Origin: Psychrobacillus sp. OK032
GTDB taxonomy: Bacteria > Bacillota > Bacilli > Bacillales_A > Planococcaceae
Direction: 5' to 3'
Assembly (NCBI RefSeq): GCF_900111345.1
Contig: NZ_FOGY01000001.1
Location: 248,001-312,000 of the forward strand
DNA length: 64,000 nt
The translations under genes and the position numbers were made by a program. A model generated the notes under the pieces. That model searched no databases. It had not been told where the DNA came from and saw only the letters and a program-made list of their open reading frames with translations. Of this stretch, positions 7,983-17,143 are shown in pieces. Every line of letters starts with the position of its first letter. The first letter of the stretch is position 1.

Positions 7983-8765
7983 TCATTTTGGATTTAAATG
8001 GCTTTGAATAGTAGACAATGCACTTTTTTCTAAGCGGGAAATTTGTGCCTGAGATAACCCTAAATCCATTGCTATTTCTGTTTGTGTAGCTCCGTAGTAA
8101 ATTCTCTTTGTTAATATTTTCTTCTGTCTTGCATCTAGATTTTGGAAACTTTCTTTCACAGTAAAATACGTTACCCATTGATCTTCGGATACATCATTAT
8201 CACATAATTGATCCATCATATAAATAGCGTCTCCTCCATCACTAAAAATAGGTTCTTGGAGAGAAACAGGATCTTGAATAGCATCCAAAGAAAGTAAAAT
8301 ATCTTCCACTGGTATTTCTAATATTTTCGATAAATCATCCAGTGTTGGTTCTTGTAAATGTTCATTTATATATTGTTCTTTTGCTTTCATCGCTTTATAA
8401 GCAATATCTCTTAACGATCTAGAGACGCGTACAGAGTGATGATCACGTAAATGTCTTTTAATTTCTCCAATAATCATCGGAACAGCATACGTGGAAAAAC
8501 GAACGTTATGCTTTAAGTCAAAGTTTTCAATTGACTTAATGAGTCCAATACATCCAACCTGGAACAGATCATCTGCTTGTTCCCCGCGGTAAGCAAAACG
8601 TTGAACAAGACTTAACACTAGCCTTAAATTACACATTACTAGTTCTTCCTTAACTGACTCTTCACCTGCTTGTAACCTGATAAATAATTCTTTCATTTCT
8701 TCATGCTTAAGTAAAGGAAGCTTAGATGTATCAATGCCGCATAATTCTACTTTTGTTCTCGTCAT
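7983..8765 (-). CDS. sigG: Forespore sigma factor G
   Basis: RNA polymerase sigma factor for late forespore genes. The 260-residue frame starting MTRTKVELCGIDTSKLP aligns with B. subtilis SigG from its first residue. GGAGGAAGATCT precedes the ATG, so the 26 extra codons in the open frame are not coding. Region 2 has DDLFQVGCIGLIKSIENFDL and FSTYAVPMIIGEIKRHLRD; region 4 has the helix-turn-helix TQTEIAMDLGLSQAQISRLE. sigE lies 91 bases upstream. I could not see a convincing sigma-F promoter in that gap, although this gene is sigma-F-dependent in B. subtilis. Confidence 0.97.
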   Translation of the reverse strand: MTRTKVELCGIDTSKLPLLKHEEMKELFIRLQAGEESVKEELVMCNLRLVLSLVQRFAYRGEQADDLFQVGCIGLIKSIENFDLKHNVRFSTYAVPMIIGEIKRHLRDHHSVRVSRSLRDIAYKAMKAKEQYINEHLQEPTLDDLSKILEIPVEDILLSLDAIQDPVSLQEPIFSDGGDAIYMMDQLCDNDVSEDQWVTYFTVKESFQNLDARQKKILTKRIYYGATQTEIAMDLGLSQAQISRLEKSALSTIQSHLNPK

Positions 8766-8856
8766 AGATCTTCCTCCGGACTTTTTAATTGGTTCTAAGT
8801 CAGTTTGTCCGGTAGCGTGAAGATTATTCCGAGGGAGCCGCATCCAATTTCACCCA

Positions 8857-9564
8857 TTAAGCAATGGGTTCATTTAATAGCTCTTTTAAGTCTAAAATTA
8901 TTTTCTTTTCTAAACGAGATATATAAGACTGCGAAATTCCTAAATGATCCGCTACTTCTTTTTGTGTCATTTCTTCTTTTCCATTCAATCCAAAACGACA
9001 CTGCATAATATACTTTTCCCGATTTCCAAGTAGATTAATCGCTTCAAACACATGTTGTCGCTCTAGTTTTTTCTCCACATCTTCAATGATTAAATCTTCA
9101 CTAGTTCCTAGTATATCGGATAAAAGCAATTCATTCCCATCAGAATCAGAGTTTAATGGTTCATCAAAAGAAACTTCAGATTTCATCCGATTCGTTTTTC
9201 TTAAATGCATTAATATTTCATTTTCAATACATCTAGAAGCATATGTAGCGAGTTTAATACCTTTATCCAAATTAAATGTTTCCACCGCTTTAATAAGTCC
9301 AATTGAACCAATACTAATTAGATCTTCTATATTCGTATTCGTTTGATCAAACCTCCGTGCAATATACACAACAAGTCTTAAATTTCGTTCGATAAGTATA
9401 TCTCTTGCATGCTCGTTTCCATCCATAAAAGCTAAAAGCATTTCACGTTCTTCTTCTCTTGATAGTGGTTTAGGTAGTGATTCATTACCACCAATATAAT
9501 GTACTCCACTTCTTTTAAAAGATAATATCCAGTAATATAGTCTGCGCAATAATTTCAACAGCAT
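8857..9564 (-). CDS. sigE: Mother-cell sigma factor E precursor (pro-sigma-E)
   Basis: First mother-cell sigma factor of sporulation. The 235-residue protein keeps the hydrophobic pro-sequence ([20 protein letters not shown]) that tethers it to the membrane until SpoIIGA cleaves near [10 protein letters not shown]. Region 2 shows [17 protein letters not shown] and [19 protein letters not shown]. Region 4 shows [20 protein letters not shown]. The ATG overlaps the spoIIGA stop by one base (TAATG) and has AAAGGAG nine bases upstream. Confidence 0.98.
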   Translation of the reverse strand: MLLKLLRRLYYWILSFKRSGVHYIGGNESLPKPLSREEEREMLLAFMDGNEHARDILIERNLRLVVYIARRFDQTNTNIEDLISIGSIGLIKAVETFNLDKGIKLATYASRCIENEILMHLRKTNRMKSEVSFDEPLNSDSDGNELLLSDILGTSEDLIIEDVEKKLERQHVFEAINLLGNREKYIMQCRFGLNGKEEMTQKEVADHLGISQSYISRLEKKIILDLKELLNEPIA

Positions 9565-10406
9565 TATCTAACACTCCTTTTCTTTAAATGGAAATAAGAA
9601 GAACTGTGCAAAATTCCATCTGCTCCATGAGGAAATTTATCTTTCACTCTCGTCATGACGATATATCCTTTTGGTAAAGGCAGATCATTTACTATCCATT
9701 CTTCGTACTTTATCCCAATTACCCAAGTTTTCTCTTTTTGTATTGTAGATATTGGTATTAATCGTAATTTAGTAGCATATTCTTTGGAGAGTTTGTCAAG
9801 TCCTTTATTTTTCTCAAACTCCCAGTCACTAATTGATTGAAACAATTCTTTAGGTAGTACATCTTTTAACACCTCTGCTGCTACAAAATGTACTGGATCA
9901 TTTGAAAGTGGTTCTTTACATACATTTCCCGAGTCAATAAAAAGAGTTAACTCCTTTGTTTCGCCAAACAAAGTTATATGCGATGTATATAATAACTCTC
10001 TTTCTGCATTTAAAATATTGAGGTGCAGTACATGTTTCGTTAAGAAATAGAGTCCACCAATTGCGATTAATGCGAAATTAACCATCATAAATGTATTATT
10101 ACTATTGCTATACATCGGTGCTATAGCAGTTAATAATCCTCCAGCGAATACGCTTGCAAGTAATGTCAGCGTAATCGCTTTTACAATTTGTGTGCGTTTC
10201 TTCCAAAAAGCAATGCCGATCATAACGAAAAAAGACAAGAATATCGTACTTACGTGATGAGAGAAAATGACTGTAATCACTCCAGCAACAAAAGCTGAAA
10301 GGAATAAATATCTTTTTTGGTTTTCAATCCACCCAATTTTGTTTGCGAACGCTAACACGGTATAGTTGAAAAAAGTATTAGTTGCAATCATGACTTCCGC
10401 GTACAT
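9564..10406 (-). CDS. spoIIGA: SpoIIGA, sigma-E processing aspartic protease
   Basis: Membrane protease that activates pro-sigma-E after a signal from the forespore protein SpoIIR. The 280-residue protein has about five hydrophobic segments in its first half and then a soluble domain with the aspartic-protease-like motif LFIDSGN (catalytic Asp). I start at [15 protein letters not shown] (10406) because GGGGGGAG sits six bases upstream; the longer frame adds 30 unrelated residues. It forms an overlapping operon with sigE. Confidence 0.95.
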   Translation of the reverse strand: MYAEVMIATNTFFNYTVLAFANKIGWIENQKRYLFLSAFVAGVITVIFSHHVSTIFLSFFVMIGIAFWKKRTQIVKAITLTLLASVFAGGLLTAIAPMYSNSNNTFMMVNFALIAIGGLYFLTKHVLHLNILNAERELLYTSHITLFGETKELTLFIDSGNVCKEPLSNDPVHFVAAEVLKDVLPKELFQSISDWEFEKNKGLDKLSKEYATKLRLIPISTIQKEKTWVIGIKYEEWIVNDLPLPKGYIVMTRVKDKFPHGADGILHSSSYFHLKKRSVR

Positions 10407-10432
10407 GATTCTCCCCCCTTTTTTACTAAATG

Positions 10433-10475
10433 GTATCATGTCACTTATAAAAACTTTGTCAAAAGAACGGTCGAA
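10433..10475 (-). promoter_or_regulatory. Putative spoIIG promoter with Spo0A-box-like sites
   Basis: Minus strand -35 TTGACA (10462-10457), 18-base spacer, -10 TGATAC (10438-10433). A 0A-box-like GGTCGAA on the plus strand (10469-10475, 6 of 7 to TGTCGAA) lies next to the -35, and a second TGTCAAA overlaps it. This resembles the Spo0A-activated spoIIG promoter, but the spacer is 18 rather than the 22 known in B. subtilis. Confidence 0.5.
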
Positions 10476-10561
10476 AAGCTTCTTTTTTAACGACAAAAAA
10501 ACATAATAAAGATACTATCAGTATTAAGGATAGTTCGCAATTTAGGGATAATGCGTCAGCC

Positions 10562-10665
10562 TATTAGGTGTCCGCTATGATTTCCGCTTCAGGTGGACGC
10601 TTTCCGCCTGGAGCGGAAATCATAGCGGACACTTAATCAAGCTTTTTAGTGCGCAGTATCTCTAT
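10562..10665 (+). repeat. Family A repeat, hairpin copy A2
   Basis: A perfect 21-base inverted repeat (10568-10588 with 10612-10632) encloses a loop that has its own CAGGTGG / CCGCCTG stem. It is followed by ACTTAATCAAGCTTTTTAG and GCGCAGTATCTC. The same ending, in part, occurs at 33600-33665 and inverted at 57896-57940. Between spoIIGA and ftsZ, in the space where B. subtilis has other genes. Confidence 0.9.
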
Positions 10666-10730
10666 AAAAGGCAAACCCTATGTCGCTTGGAAAAAATTGT
10701 CTACATGCCATAAATTAAATAATCCAAAAC

Positions 10731-10776
10731 AAAAAAGCTATCTCCAAATCGATTTGATCGAATTGAAGACAGCTTT
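10731..10776 (-). terminator. Terminator of ftsZ
   Basis: Minus strand AAAGCTGTCTTCAA / TTGGAGATAGCTTT stem followed by TTTTTT, eleven bases beyond ftsZ. Confidence 0.85.
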
Positions 10777-10787
10777 ATGAGTAGTTA

Positions 10788-11948
10788 TTATCTACGTTGA
10801 CGATTTCTTAAGAATGTCGGAATATCTAGTGCATCTTCTTGTGGATGGTTAGACACTTGACGTTCTTGGCGTTCATGTTGTAATGGTTGTTGTATTTCTT
10901 CTTTACGTTGTTCACGGATTGGAGGTGTTGGAGCAGCTTGTTGTGTTCTACTTCCACCAAACCCAGAGCTTCTTGGCTGTTTTTGCATAATTAGTTCTTC
11001 GTTGAAGCCCGTCGCAATTACCGTAACAACAATTTCATCTTTCAAATTATCATTAATTACCGAACCGAAGATCATGTTCACTTCTTCATCCGAAGCTGAA
11101 GCAACGATATCAGCAGCTTCTTGTACTTCGAACAAACTTAAATTAGAGCCACCAGTTATATTCATTAGCACTCCAGTTGCACCATCAATAGATGTCTCAA
11201 GAAGTGGACTGGAAATTGCTTTTTTCGCTGCTTCTGCTGCACGATTTTCACCTGAGGATATACCAATTCCCATAAGTGCCGCCCCTTTATCGGACATAAT
11301 CGTTTTAACGTCCGCAAAGTCCAAGTTGATAAGTCCTGGAACAGCGATTAAGTCAGAGATACCTTGAACCCCTTGGCGTAATACATTATCTGCTTCTCTA
11401 AAAGCTTCTAGCATTGGCGTATTTTTATCTACGATTTCCAATAAGCGGTCATTTGGAATAACGATCAATGTATCTACTGATTCTTTCATCATACCGATAC
11501 CGCCAACCGCTTGAGTAGCTCGTTTACGACCTTCAAATGTAAAAGGACGTGTAACAACACCTACTGTTAGTGCGCCCAAATCACGTGCAATTTGAGCAAT
11601 TACAGGGGCAGCACCAGTACCAGTTCCTCCACCCATTCCAGCTGTAACGAATACCATGTCTGCGCCTTTTAATGCTTCTTCGATTAGTTCCTTGCTTTCT
11701 TCCGCTGCTTTTTTACCGACTTCTGGATTTGCACCTGCTCCTAATCCACGAGTGAGCTTACCACCGATTTGTAATTTGACTTCGGCTTCAGACATTTTTA
11801 AAGCTTGCGCATCCGTATTAACAGCGATAAATTCTACCCCTTGAACCCCATGTTCAATCATTCGATTAACAGCGTTGTTACCGCCGCCACCTACTCCAAT
11901 AACTTTAATAACGGCTAATTGATCTTCGTTTGTTTCAAATTCTAACAT
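10788..11948 (-). CDS. ftsZ: Cell-division GTPase FtsZ
   Basis: Tubulin homologue that forms the cytokinetic Z ring. The 386-residue protein has the signature [11 protein letters not shown] at about residue 106, the N-terminal [13 protein letters not shown] loop, and [11 protein letters not shown] (synergy loop region). A Gln-rich linker leads to the conserved C-terminal peptide [10 protein letters not shown] that binds FtsA and SepF, with a basic tail. It lies 42 bases downstream of ftsA and ends the dcw cluster. Confidence 0.99.
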   Translation of the reverse strand: MLEFETNEDQLAVIKVIGVGGGGNNAVNRMIEHGVQGVEFIAVNTDAQALKMSEAEVKLQIGGKLTRGLGAGANPEVGKKAAEESKELIEEALKGADMVFVTAGMGGGTGTGAAPVIAQIARDLGALTVGVVTRPFTFEGRKRATQAVGGIGMMKESVDTLIVIPNDRLLEIVDKNTPMLEAFREADNVLRQGVQGISDLIAVPGLINLDFADVKTIMSDKGAALMGIGISSGENRAAEAAKKAISSPLLETSIDGATGVLMNITGGSNLSLFEVQEAADIVASASDEEVNMIFGSVINDNLKDEIVVTVIATGFNEELIMQKQPRSSGFGGSRTQQAAPTPPIREQRKEEIQQPLQHERQERQVSNHPQEDALDIPTFLRNRQRR

Positions 11949-11990
11949 GCTATTGCCTCCTATATTCTCTTAAGCTATGATAAAGGTTTT

Positions 11991-13283
11991 TTATTCAAAA
12001 AATTTGTCGAAAAATTTCTTCGCTTTTGACATTGCGCTTTCTTTGTTATCATTTGTCGAATTTTGAACAGTTTGTTTTTGTTTTTTAGGACTCGAAACTG
12101 CTTCACTACTAGCCATTTGTGCTAATGCTTGGCTATTACCAATTTTACCATAGAAAAGATCTTCTTTATAGGCATATCTTATAAGACCAACAGCAGTTGT
12201 ATATTGTGGTTCGCGTACCCCAATATAATCTGGTGTATACAATCTCACTCTTGTTTGGAGAATATGTCTTGCTAATTGACCTATTCCATCCAATTTAGAA
12301 ACGCCCCCAGTAATTACTACACCACCAGGTAGATCTTGTAGACCCATTCTATAAAACTCTTCTAATACTAATTCGAATAATTCTTCTAGACGAACACCAA
12401 TGATTTCTGCAATATACCGCTGAGAATATTGCTCTTTCATATCTGCTCCAATTACTGGAACTTCAAAAAGTTCATCATCTGAAGCATCATCGTAAAAGGC
12501 ATGTCCATATTTCAACTTAATCATTTCTGCTTGTTCAGTCGGAGTTTTTAATACAATTGAAAGATCTTTTGTAATATGCTCTCCTCCTACAGGAATAACA
12601 GAAGTATTGATTAAATGTCCTTCACTGAAAATGGCAATGGTAGTTGAACCCCCACCAATGTCAATATAGGCAGTACCATGGTTTTTTTCATCTTCTGTTA
12701 AAGCAAAATGACCACCTGCCAATGGTTGCAAATAAATCTCTCTAATTTGCAGACCAGCTTTTTCCACACACCGCAACACATTATGTAAAATTGTTTTGGA
12801 TGTTGTCATCATAATTCCGTCTAGCTCGAGACGAGTTCCGATCATACCACGTGGATCTTTTATTTCTTCCAGATGGTCCACTATGAATTGCTTTGGTGCA
12901 ATATTGATCAATTCTCTTTCAGGTGGTATAGACATTACCTGAGCAGATTCAATGACACGTTCTAAATCACTATCAGTAATTTCTCTATCTTCTCTATTTA
13001 CAGCTACTACGCCCTTAACATTTTGTATATTTGCTAAATTAGCTGGAATTCCTAGAACGATTTCATGGATAGCCATTCCGATCATTCTTTCCGCTTCACT
13101 TATTGCTTTTTTAATAGACTGAACAGTTGCGTCTATATCAACAATGGTGCCCTTTCGAATCCCATTTGATTTTACATTACCTACACCTATTACATGCAGC
13201 GAGTCATCATTCATTTCTCCTATTAAGACTTTGATAGAAGACGACCCGATATCTAGTGATACATACAATTCTGATTGATTCAA
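11991..13283 (-). CDS. ftsA: Cell-division protein FtsA
   Basis: Actin-fold ATPase that tethers FtsZ to the membrane. The N-terminal phosphate loop is YVSLDIGSSSIKVLIGE, a second nucleotide motif is AYIDIGGGSTTIAIF, and the third is VITGGVSKLDGIG. The C-terminus ends in a predicted amphipathic membrane helix (SKAKKFFDKFFE) after a low-complexity linker. At 430 residues it is of normal length. It is upstream of ftsZ in the conserved order. Confidence 0.98.
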   Translation of the reverse strand: MNQSELYVSLDIGSSSIKVLIGEMNDDSLHVIGVGNVKSNGIRKGTIVDIDATVQSIKKAISEAERMIGMAIHEIVLGIPANLANIQNVKGVVAVNREDREITDSDLERVIESAQVMSIPPERELINIAPKQFIVDHLEEIKDPRGMIGTRLELDGIMMTTSKTILHNVLRCVEKAGLQIREIYLQPLAGGHFALTEDEKNHGTAYIDIGGGSTTIAIFSEGHLINTSVIPVGGEHITKDLSIVLKTPTEQAEMIKLKYGHAFYDDASDDELFEVPVIGADMKEQYSQRYIAEIIGVRLEELFELVLEEFYRMGLQDLPGGVVITGGVSKLDGIGQLARHILQTRVRLYTPDYIGVREPQYTTAVGLIRYAYKEDLFYGKIGNSQALAQMASSEAVSSPKKQKQTVQNSTNDNKESAMSKAKKFFDKFFE

Positions 13284-13395
13284 CCCGTGGCACCTCCTAT
13301 TTACTCTTTATCTATTATTCTAGTGTAAAAACCTTATAAAGTCTAAAACTTTATCATATATATAGTTTAATATTCTAATTTTTCATACATATTGT

Positions 13396-13746
13396 TCATG
13401 CATTTTTTCTTTCCGACCATTTTGTCAATAACATTCGGCGTATTACTGCTATATTTTGGAACAACCGCACGCCAAATGCAAAAATTGCAGCTAAATATAA
13501 ATCTACTCCAAGATGAACCCCTAAAAACGCCAACGCTGCTGCTAGTCCAATATTGAAGAAAAATCCGGTTACAAAGACCTTATCGTCATATACATGTTGT
13601 AATTGTGCCCTAATTCCCCCAAAAAGCGTATCAAGAGCCGCTAGTACAGCAATAGACAAATAGCTTTCATATATTTCCGGAACTTGGATATCTGTTAAAA
13701 GACCAAGGGAAATCCCGAGTATTAAACCTAATAATGGCAACCACAT
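13396..13746 (-). CDS. sbp: Small basic protein Sbp (DUF1290)
   Basis: Hydrophobic 116-residue membrane protein with three or four predicted membrane segments and a basic C-terminus (RRMLLTKWSERKNA). Segment LAALDTLFGGIRAQLQ is characteristic of the DUF1290 family found between ylxX and ftsA in Bacillales. No biochemical function is known. It follows the upstream ylxX-like gene by three bases. Confidence 0.9.
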   Translation of the reverse strand: MWLPLLGLILGISLGLLTDIQVPEIYESYLSIAVLAALDTLFGGIRAQLQHVYDDKVFVTGFFFNIGLAAALAFLGVHLGVDLYLAAIFAFGVRLFQNIAVIRRMLLTKWSERKNA

Positions 13747-13749
13747 GCG

Positions 13750-14469
13750 TTACTCCCCTCCTGGAATCTCTTGTAAAAATTGATTGTTCACTGATTGGTC
13801 ATAACCAGAAATAGTGAGGTTGTTTTCAGGATCACCGATTTCTAACGTCAGATTATCAATGTAAAAGTCATCACCAATAGCCGAAGCCTCGAGTTGGTTA
13901 TACATTTTTTTAGCATCTTCAAACGATGTTGTTCCGATTTTTATTGTAAAAGGGGCATTTCGTATCGCAAGATTATTTACGGTTGTTTTCCCATTTACAT
14001 CTCTTATTGCCGACGAATAAATAATGCGTTTTCCGTCTATTTCTACCGCTTTCGCTTTAAACCGATTAATCTCATTGACCAATCGAATAAGTAAATCGGG
14101 TGAAATTCCTTCAATTTCTTGTCCCATTGCGATACTTTCCAAAGATGGCTTCACATTAATGGTAAGTCCTGGACCATTAAACGGTTCTATTCCAATATCC
14201 TTCTTCAATTGGTTAACTGTATCATTTAATGCGATTTCTGGACTTTCATTCCTCATATTTTCGTATTTACCTATCGTTTGCTCTAGCATTCGCACTTCTG
14301 ATAATAACTCTGAATGTAATTCCGTTTCTCTAGCAAGTTCCTGACGAATAGCCCAAATGTCTCTCGTGTCTCTCGTTTCTGGATTTTTAACGGTATTATA
14401 TTGAACAGCTAACATAAAACCAACTATTAACAAAATGATCGTAAACCGAATATAGACGGCTTTTTTCAT
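13750..14469 (-). CDS. ylxX: DUF881 protein YlxX
   Basis: A single N-terminal membrane anchor (residues 5-22) precedes a coiled-coil stretch (about 40-75) and the extracytoplasmic DUF881 domain with LIRLVNEINRFKAKAVEIDGKRI and the end segment NNLTISGYDQSV. Members of this family occur as neighbouring pairs in dcw clusters of Firmicutes; the role is unknown. Its partner paralogue ylxW lies just upstream. Confidence 0.9.
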   Translation of the reverse strand: MKKAVYIRFTIILLIVGFMLAVQYNTVKNPETRDTRDIWAIRQELARETELHSELLSEVRMLEQTIGKYENMRNESPEIALNDTVNQLKKDIGIEPFNGPGLTINVKPSLESIAMGQEIEGISPDLLIRLVNEINRFKAKAVEIDGKRIIYSSAIRDVNGKTTVNNLAIRNAPFTIKIGTTSFEDAKKMYNQLEASAIGDDFYIDNLTLEIGDPENNLTISGYDQSVNNQFLQEIPGGE

Positions 14470-14527
14470 TATTCGGCCTCCTTTAACCGCACACAGCCCG
14501 TTAGGTACAAAATCGCTTACGCTTTTG

Positions 14528-15256
14528 TTATGAGCTTTTTTCGTCCCGTAACGCAGGCATTGTTATGTTTCCTTTTTCTTCTACCGTTACGACAATATTA
14601 TCACTTGTTAGCTGGTCTAAAACGCCACCTCCTAGATGAACAGAAGCTAATAGGACAGCTGGATCTCCTACTGCTTCGATTGTAAACGGTGCGGGGAATG
14701 TCTTTCCATCTATCGTTATAACAGGGCCTGTACAACGGATAAACGAATTCGCTCGAAGTCTTTGTCCATTAATGGAAATCGCCTCTGCCCCCGAAATTTT
14801 CAATTCATTCACCACTTTGAAAACATGGCTCTCATGTACAATATAATCATTCGGATTTTCTTGGGATGGGTTGTATGCTCCATCTTCTAATGATACCGCG
14901 ATGCCCTTTCCTTGTGACGGTAGATCACCCATTAATAACCTTAACTTTTCTGCTTCTTTGACTAATGCTTCTGCACTTTCCTCACTATTTGCAAACGATT
15001 GTTCCAAGTCACGAATCCCTTGCTGTTTTTCATTTATTTCCTCCGTGAGTTCCTTATTTCTTTCTTTTTGGTCAATCAATTCTTCTCTATATTTGTTCTG
15101 TTCCAAAAAACTTTCACTCGTAATATTTCTTTCCGATTCATTTTCTACAGCCATACTGTAGGAATAGGCAAGTATAAAGCCCAAAACCAAACTTACTATG
15201 GAGATAAGTATTCGACCTCGAGAAGGTATTCTAAGGAGTTTGTTCCTTTTCTTCAA
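14528..15256 (-). CDS. ylxW: DUF881 protein YlxW, probable TTG start
   Basis: Paralogue of the next gene: an N-terminal membrane segment near residues 17-37, a Glu/Lys-rich coiled coil, then a DUF881 domain with VVNELKISGAEAISINGQRL and FTIEAVGDPAVL. The frame is open from 15286, but no ribosome binding site precedes that ATG or the ATG at 15274. GAGGAGG lies nine bases before a TTG at 15256 giving MKKRNKLLRIPS, so I prefer that start (242 residues). It overlaps the 3' end of divIB by 26 bases. Confidence 0.85.
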   Translation of the reverse strand: MKKRNKLLRIPSRGRILISIVSLVLGFILAYSYSMAVENESERNITSESFLEQNKYREELIDQKERNKELTEEINEKQQGIRDLEQSFANSEESAEALVKEAEKLRLLMGDLPSQGKGIAVSLEDGAYNPSQENPNDYIVHESHVFKVVNELKISGAEAISINGQRLRANSFIRCTGPVITIDGKTFPAPFTIEAVGDPAVLLASVHLGGGVLDQLTSDNIVVTVEEKGNITMPALRDEKSS

Positions 15257-16031
15257 GCTCCGTCGCCTCCTCATCGATTTCTTCATTATACAATTCTACA
15301 TATGGTTGAAAGAATGAGCCCACCTCTAGGTCGATAATGCCTTTTACGTCGGGATTTAGCTGCGATACGATGGATGGATAATAATTCATCTTTTCAGCAA
15401 ACGACGGGATTATGGCTTTTATTTCATTACCATCATTCATAAATACTTGTATAGAATATACATCATTTTCTGTTGGCGTATATATGATTTGCGAAATAGT
15501 TAACAGTACTTCTGGTTCTAAATTAGCTAATTCTTTTATTAATCTTAAACGAACCTTTTCCTCTTTAAAGCCCGAAAAGATTGGTCCTTCAAAGGGTAAG
15601 ACTTGTCCGTCAGTCTCGATTACTTTGCCATTTTCTAGAATAATACTAAGTGTTCCATCTTTGTCTTCGTATCCAATTTGTTTGTATTCCTCCACTTGGA
15701 TATGTACTTCCGTCAACCAGTTGCGTTTTACATGAGCAGATTTTACCCACTCATTTCGTTCTAACGTTTTTTCGATATTATTTTCTTTAAACCCCCACAT
15801 GGAATCGCCCAATTTTAATGTACTTTGTTCAATGTACTTTTCTTTTGGTAAGAGCAATGCACCTTCTAACTCAATTGTCTGTACTTGACTATAGGCAGAT
15901 TGAAAATAGAGAACGATTAAGAGAGTAGTGACAAAGAGAAAAAGTAGAATGGAAAACTTTTTGTTTGTTCTGCGTCTTCTACGTTCCTTTAAAGTAGGTA
16001 TGCGATCTTCAATATCGATGATTTTTTCCAT
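15231..16031 (-). CDS. divIB: Cell-division protein DivIB / FtsQ
   Basis: Bitopic division protein of the FtsL-DivIC-DivIB complex. A basic cytoplasmic tail (KERRRRRTNKKF) leads to one membrane segment (about 27-45), a POTRA-like domain starting VQTIELEGALLLPKEKYIEQS, and the FtsQ-like beta domain. The acidic tail ends EELEEKEQTP-like. It directly follows spoVE; in B. subtilis murG and murB lie between them. Confidence 0.95.
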   Translation of the reverse strand: MEKIIDIEDRIPTLKERRRRRTNKKFSILLFLFVTTLLIVLYFQSAYSQVQTIELEGALLLPKEKYIEQSTLKLGDSMWGFKENNIEKTLERNEWVKSAHVKRNWLTEVHIQVEEYKQIGYEDKDGTLSIILENGKVIETDGQVLPFEGPIFSGFKEEKVRLRLIKELANLEPEVLLTISQIIYTPTENDVYSIQVFMNDGNEIKAIIPSFAEKMNYYPSIVSQLNPDVKGIIDLEVGSFFQPYVELYNEEIDEEATELEEKEQTP

Positions 16032-16032
16032 T

Positions 16033-17010
16033 CTACCGCCTCCCTTCGTTTATAGATGTATTCGCTAAGTTGAATATAATTCCAATTATTATCCAAGTCA
16101 TAACAAGAGAAGATCCACCATAGCTAATAAACGGTAAAGTAACACCCGTTACAGGAAGTAGCCCTGTCACAACTCCCATATTCAGAAACGTTTGTACAGT
16201 TAACAACGAAGTGAATGCTATAATCATTAACTGTGCATCTCTCGTTTTGGTTTTAGCAGCCATCATAAAGCTTGTCGTAAAAAAAGTAAGAAAAGCGATG
16301 ATGACTATTAACCCACCTATAAAACCTGTCTCTTCTAACAATATAGAAAAGATAAAATCATTTTGAGGTTCAGGTAAGTATAAAAACTTTTGTCTACTAT
16401 TACCATAACCAAAGCCAAATAAGCCAGCTGGTCCTATAGCAAGTAGCGATTGAATCGCCTGGAACCCCGAACCTAAAGGATCCTTCCATGGGTCTAGAAA
16501 TGCTTGGATTCGAACAAGTCTATACGGTGCTGAAACGATCAATGCTATAAAACCAATAATCCCCACAGCACCAATTGCCATAAAAAACTTGATAGATAGA
16601 CCCGCAGCAAACAATAAAAAGAAAACTGCCACTACTAACACAAACGCAGATCCAAAATCCGGTTGAAGCATGATTAAACTAATCGGCAATAGCAGCAAAA
16701 TGGCACTTTGAAAATAAACTACTTTTTTCGGCTTTTTATCATTTGCCAAAGCAGTTGCTAATAATCCTAAAACAGCGATTTTAGCAAGTTCTGCTGGCTG
16801 AAAATTCATAAAACCTAACGGAATCCAACTTTGTGAACCATTTCGTACTACACCTATTCCAGGGATTAATACCCCTATTAATAATACGATAGAAATTAAA
16901 TATAAAATTTTCCAAAATGTAGGAATGCGTATAATGCTTTTGTTTCGGATAAAAAAAGCTACAGCAATACCTATGATCAAATAAGTTGCTTGTTTAATAG
17001 CGAATGGCAT
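16033..17010 (-). CDS. spoVE: SEDS-family glycosyltransferase SpoVE (N-terminus uncertain)
   Basis: Polytopic SEDS glycosyltransferase that polymerises glycan strands; in B. subtilis the copy in the dcw cluster is SpoVE, needed for spore cortex. Typical motifs are VRNGSQSWIPLGFMNFQPAE, DPWKDPLGSGFQAIQSL, LPEPQNDFIFSILLEE and LPFISYGGSSL. From the first ATG the protein is 325 residues, about 40 short of SpoVE. The missing first membrane segment is encoded in frame upstream (17011-17127) but has no ATG, GTG or TTG. A TAA stands where initiation is expected. The vegetative paralogue ftsW is at 61562. Confidence 0.85.
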   Translation of the reverse strand: MPFAIKQATYLIIGIAVAFFIRNKSIIRIPTFWKILYLISIVLLIGVLIPGIGVVRNGSQSWIPLGFMNFQPAELAKIAVLGLLATALANDKKPKKVVYFQSAILLLLPISLIMLQPDFGSAFVLVVAVFFLLFAAGLSIKFFMAIGAVGIIGFIALIVSAPYRLVRIQAFLDPWKDPLGSGFQAIQSLLAIGPAGLFGFGYGNSRQKFLYLPEPQNDFIFSILLEETGFIGGLIVIIAFLTFFTTSFMMAAKTKTRDAQLMIIAFTSLLTVQTFLNMGVVTGLLPVTGVTLPFISYGGSSLVMTWIIIGIIFNLANTSINEGRR

Positions 17011-17136
17011 TTGCCCTTTATAATGTACTTCACTCCAGTAAGAACCAGCAGAATGTACAAAGAAAATGCCAATAATTGATAAAAATAGGACGGAGGAAAC
17101 GAATAATACTTTACTTTTAACTTCCGATTATTTCAT
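17011..17136 (-). other. In-frame N-terminal extension of spoVE without a usable start
   Basis: Continuing the spoVE frame upstream gives SEVKSKVLFVSSVLFLSIIG followed by IFFVHSAGSYWSEVHYKGQ, a good first SEDS membrane segment. The codons before it read ATG AAA TAA TCG (17136-17125), so an ATG in the same frame is separated from the coding part by one in-frame stop. AAAGG directly abuts that ATG. One base change (TAA to AAA or CAA) would give MKKSEV or MKQSEV. Confidence 0.7.
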
Positions 17137-17143
17137 CCTTTCG

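Noticed and set aside
8766-8856. Sigma-F promoter for sigG
   Set aside because: GCTTA occurs only within the sigE stop region, and no matching GG-rich -10 lies at the correct spacing.
15257-15286. ATG starts for ylxW at 15286 and 15274
   Set aside because: No ribosome binding site; the TTG at 15256 has GAGGAGG at good spacing and a smaller overlap with divIB.
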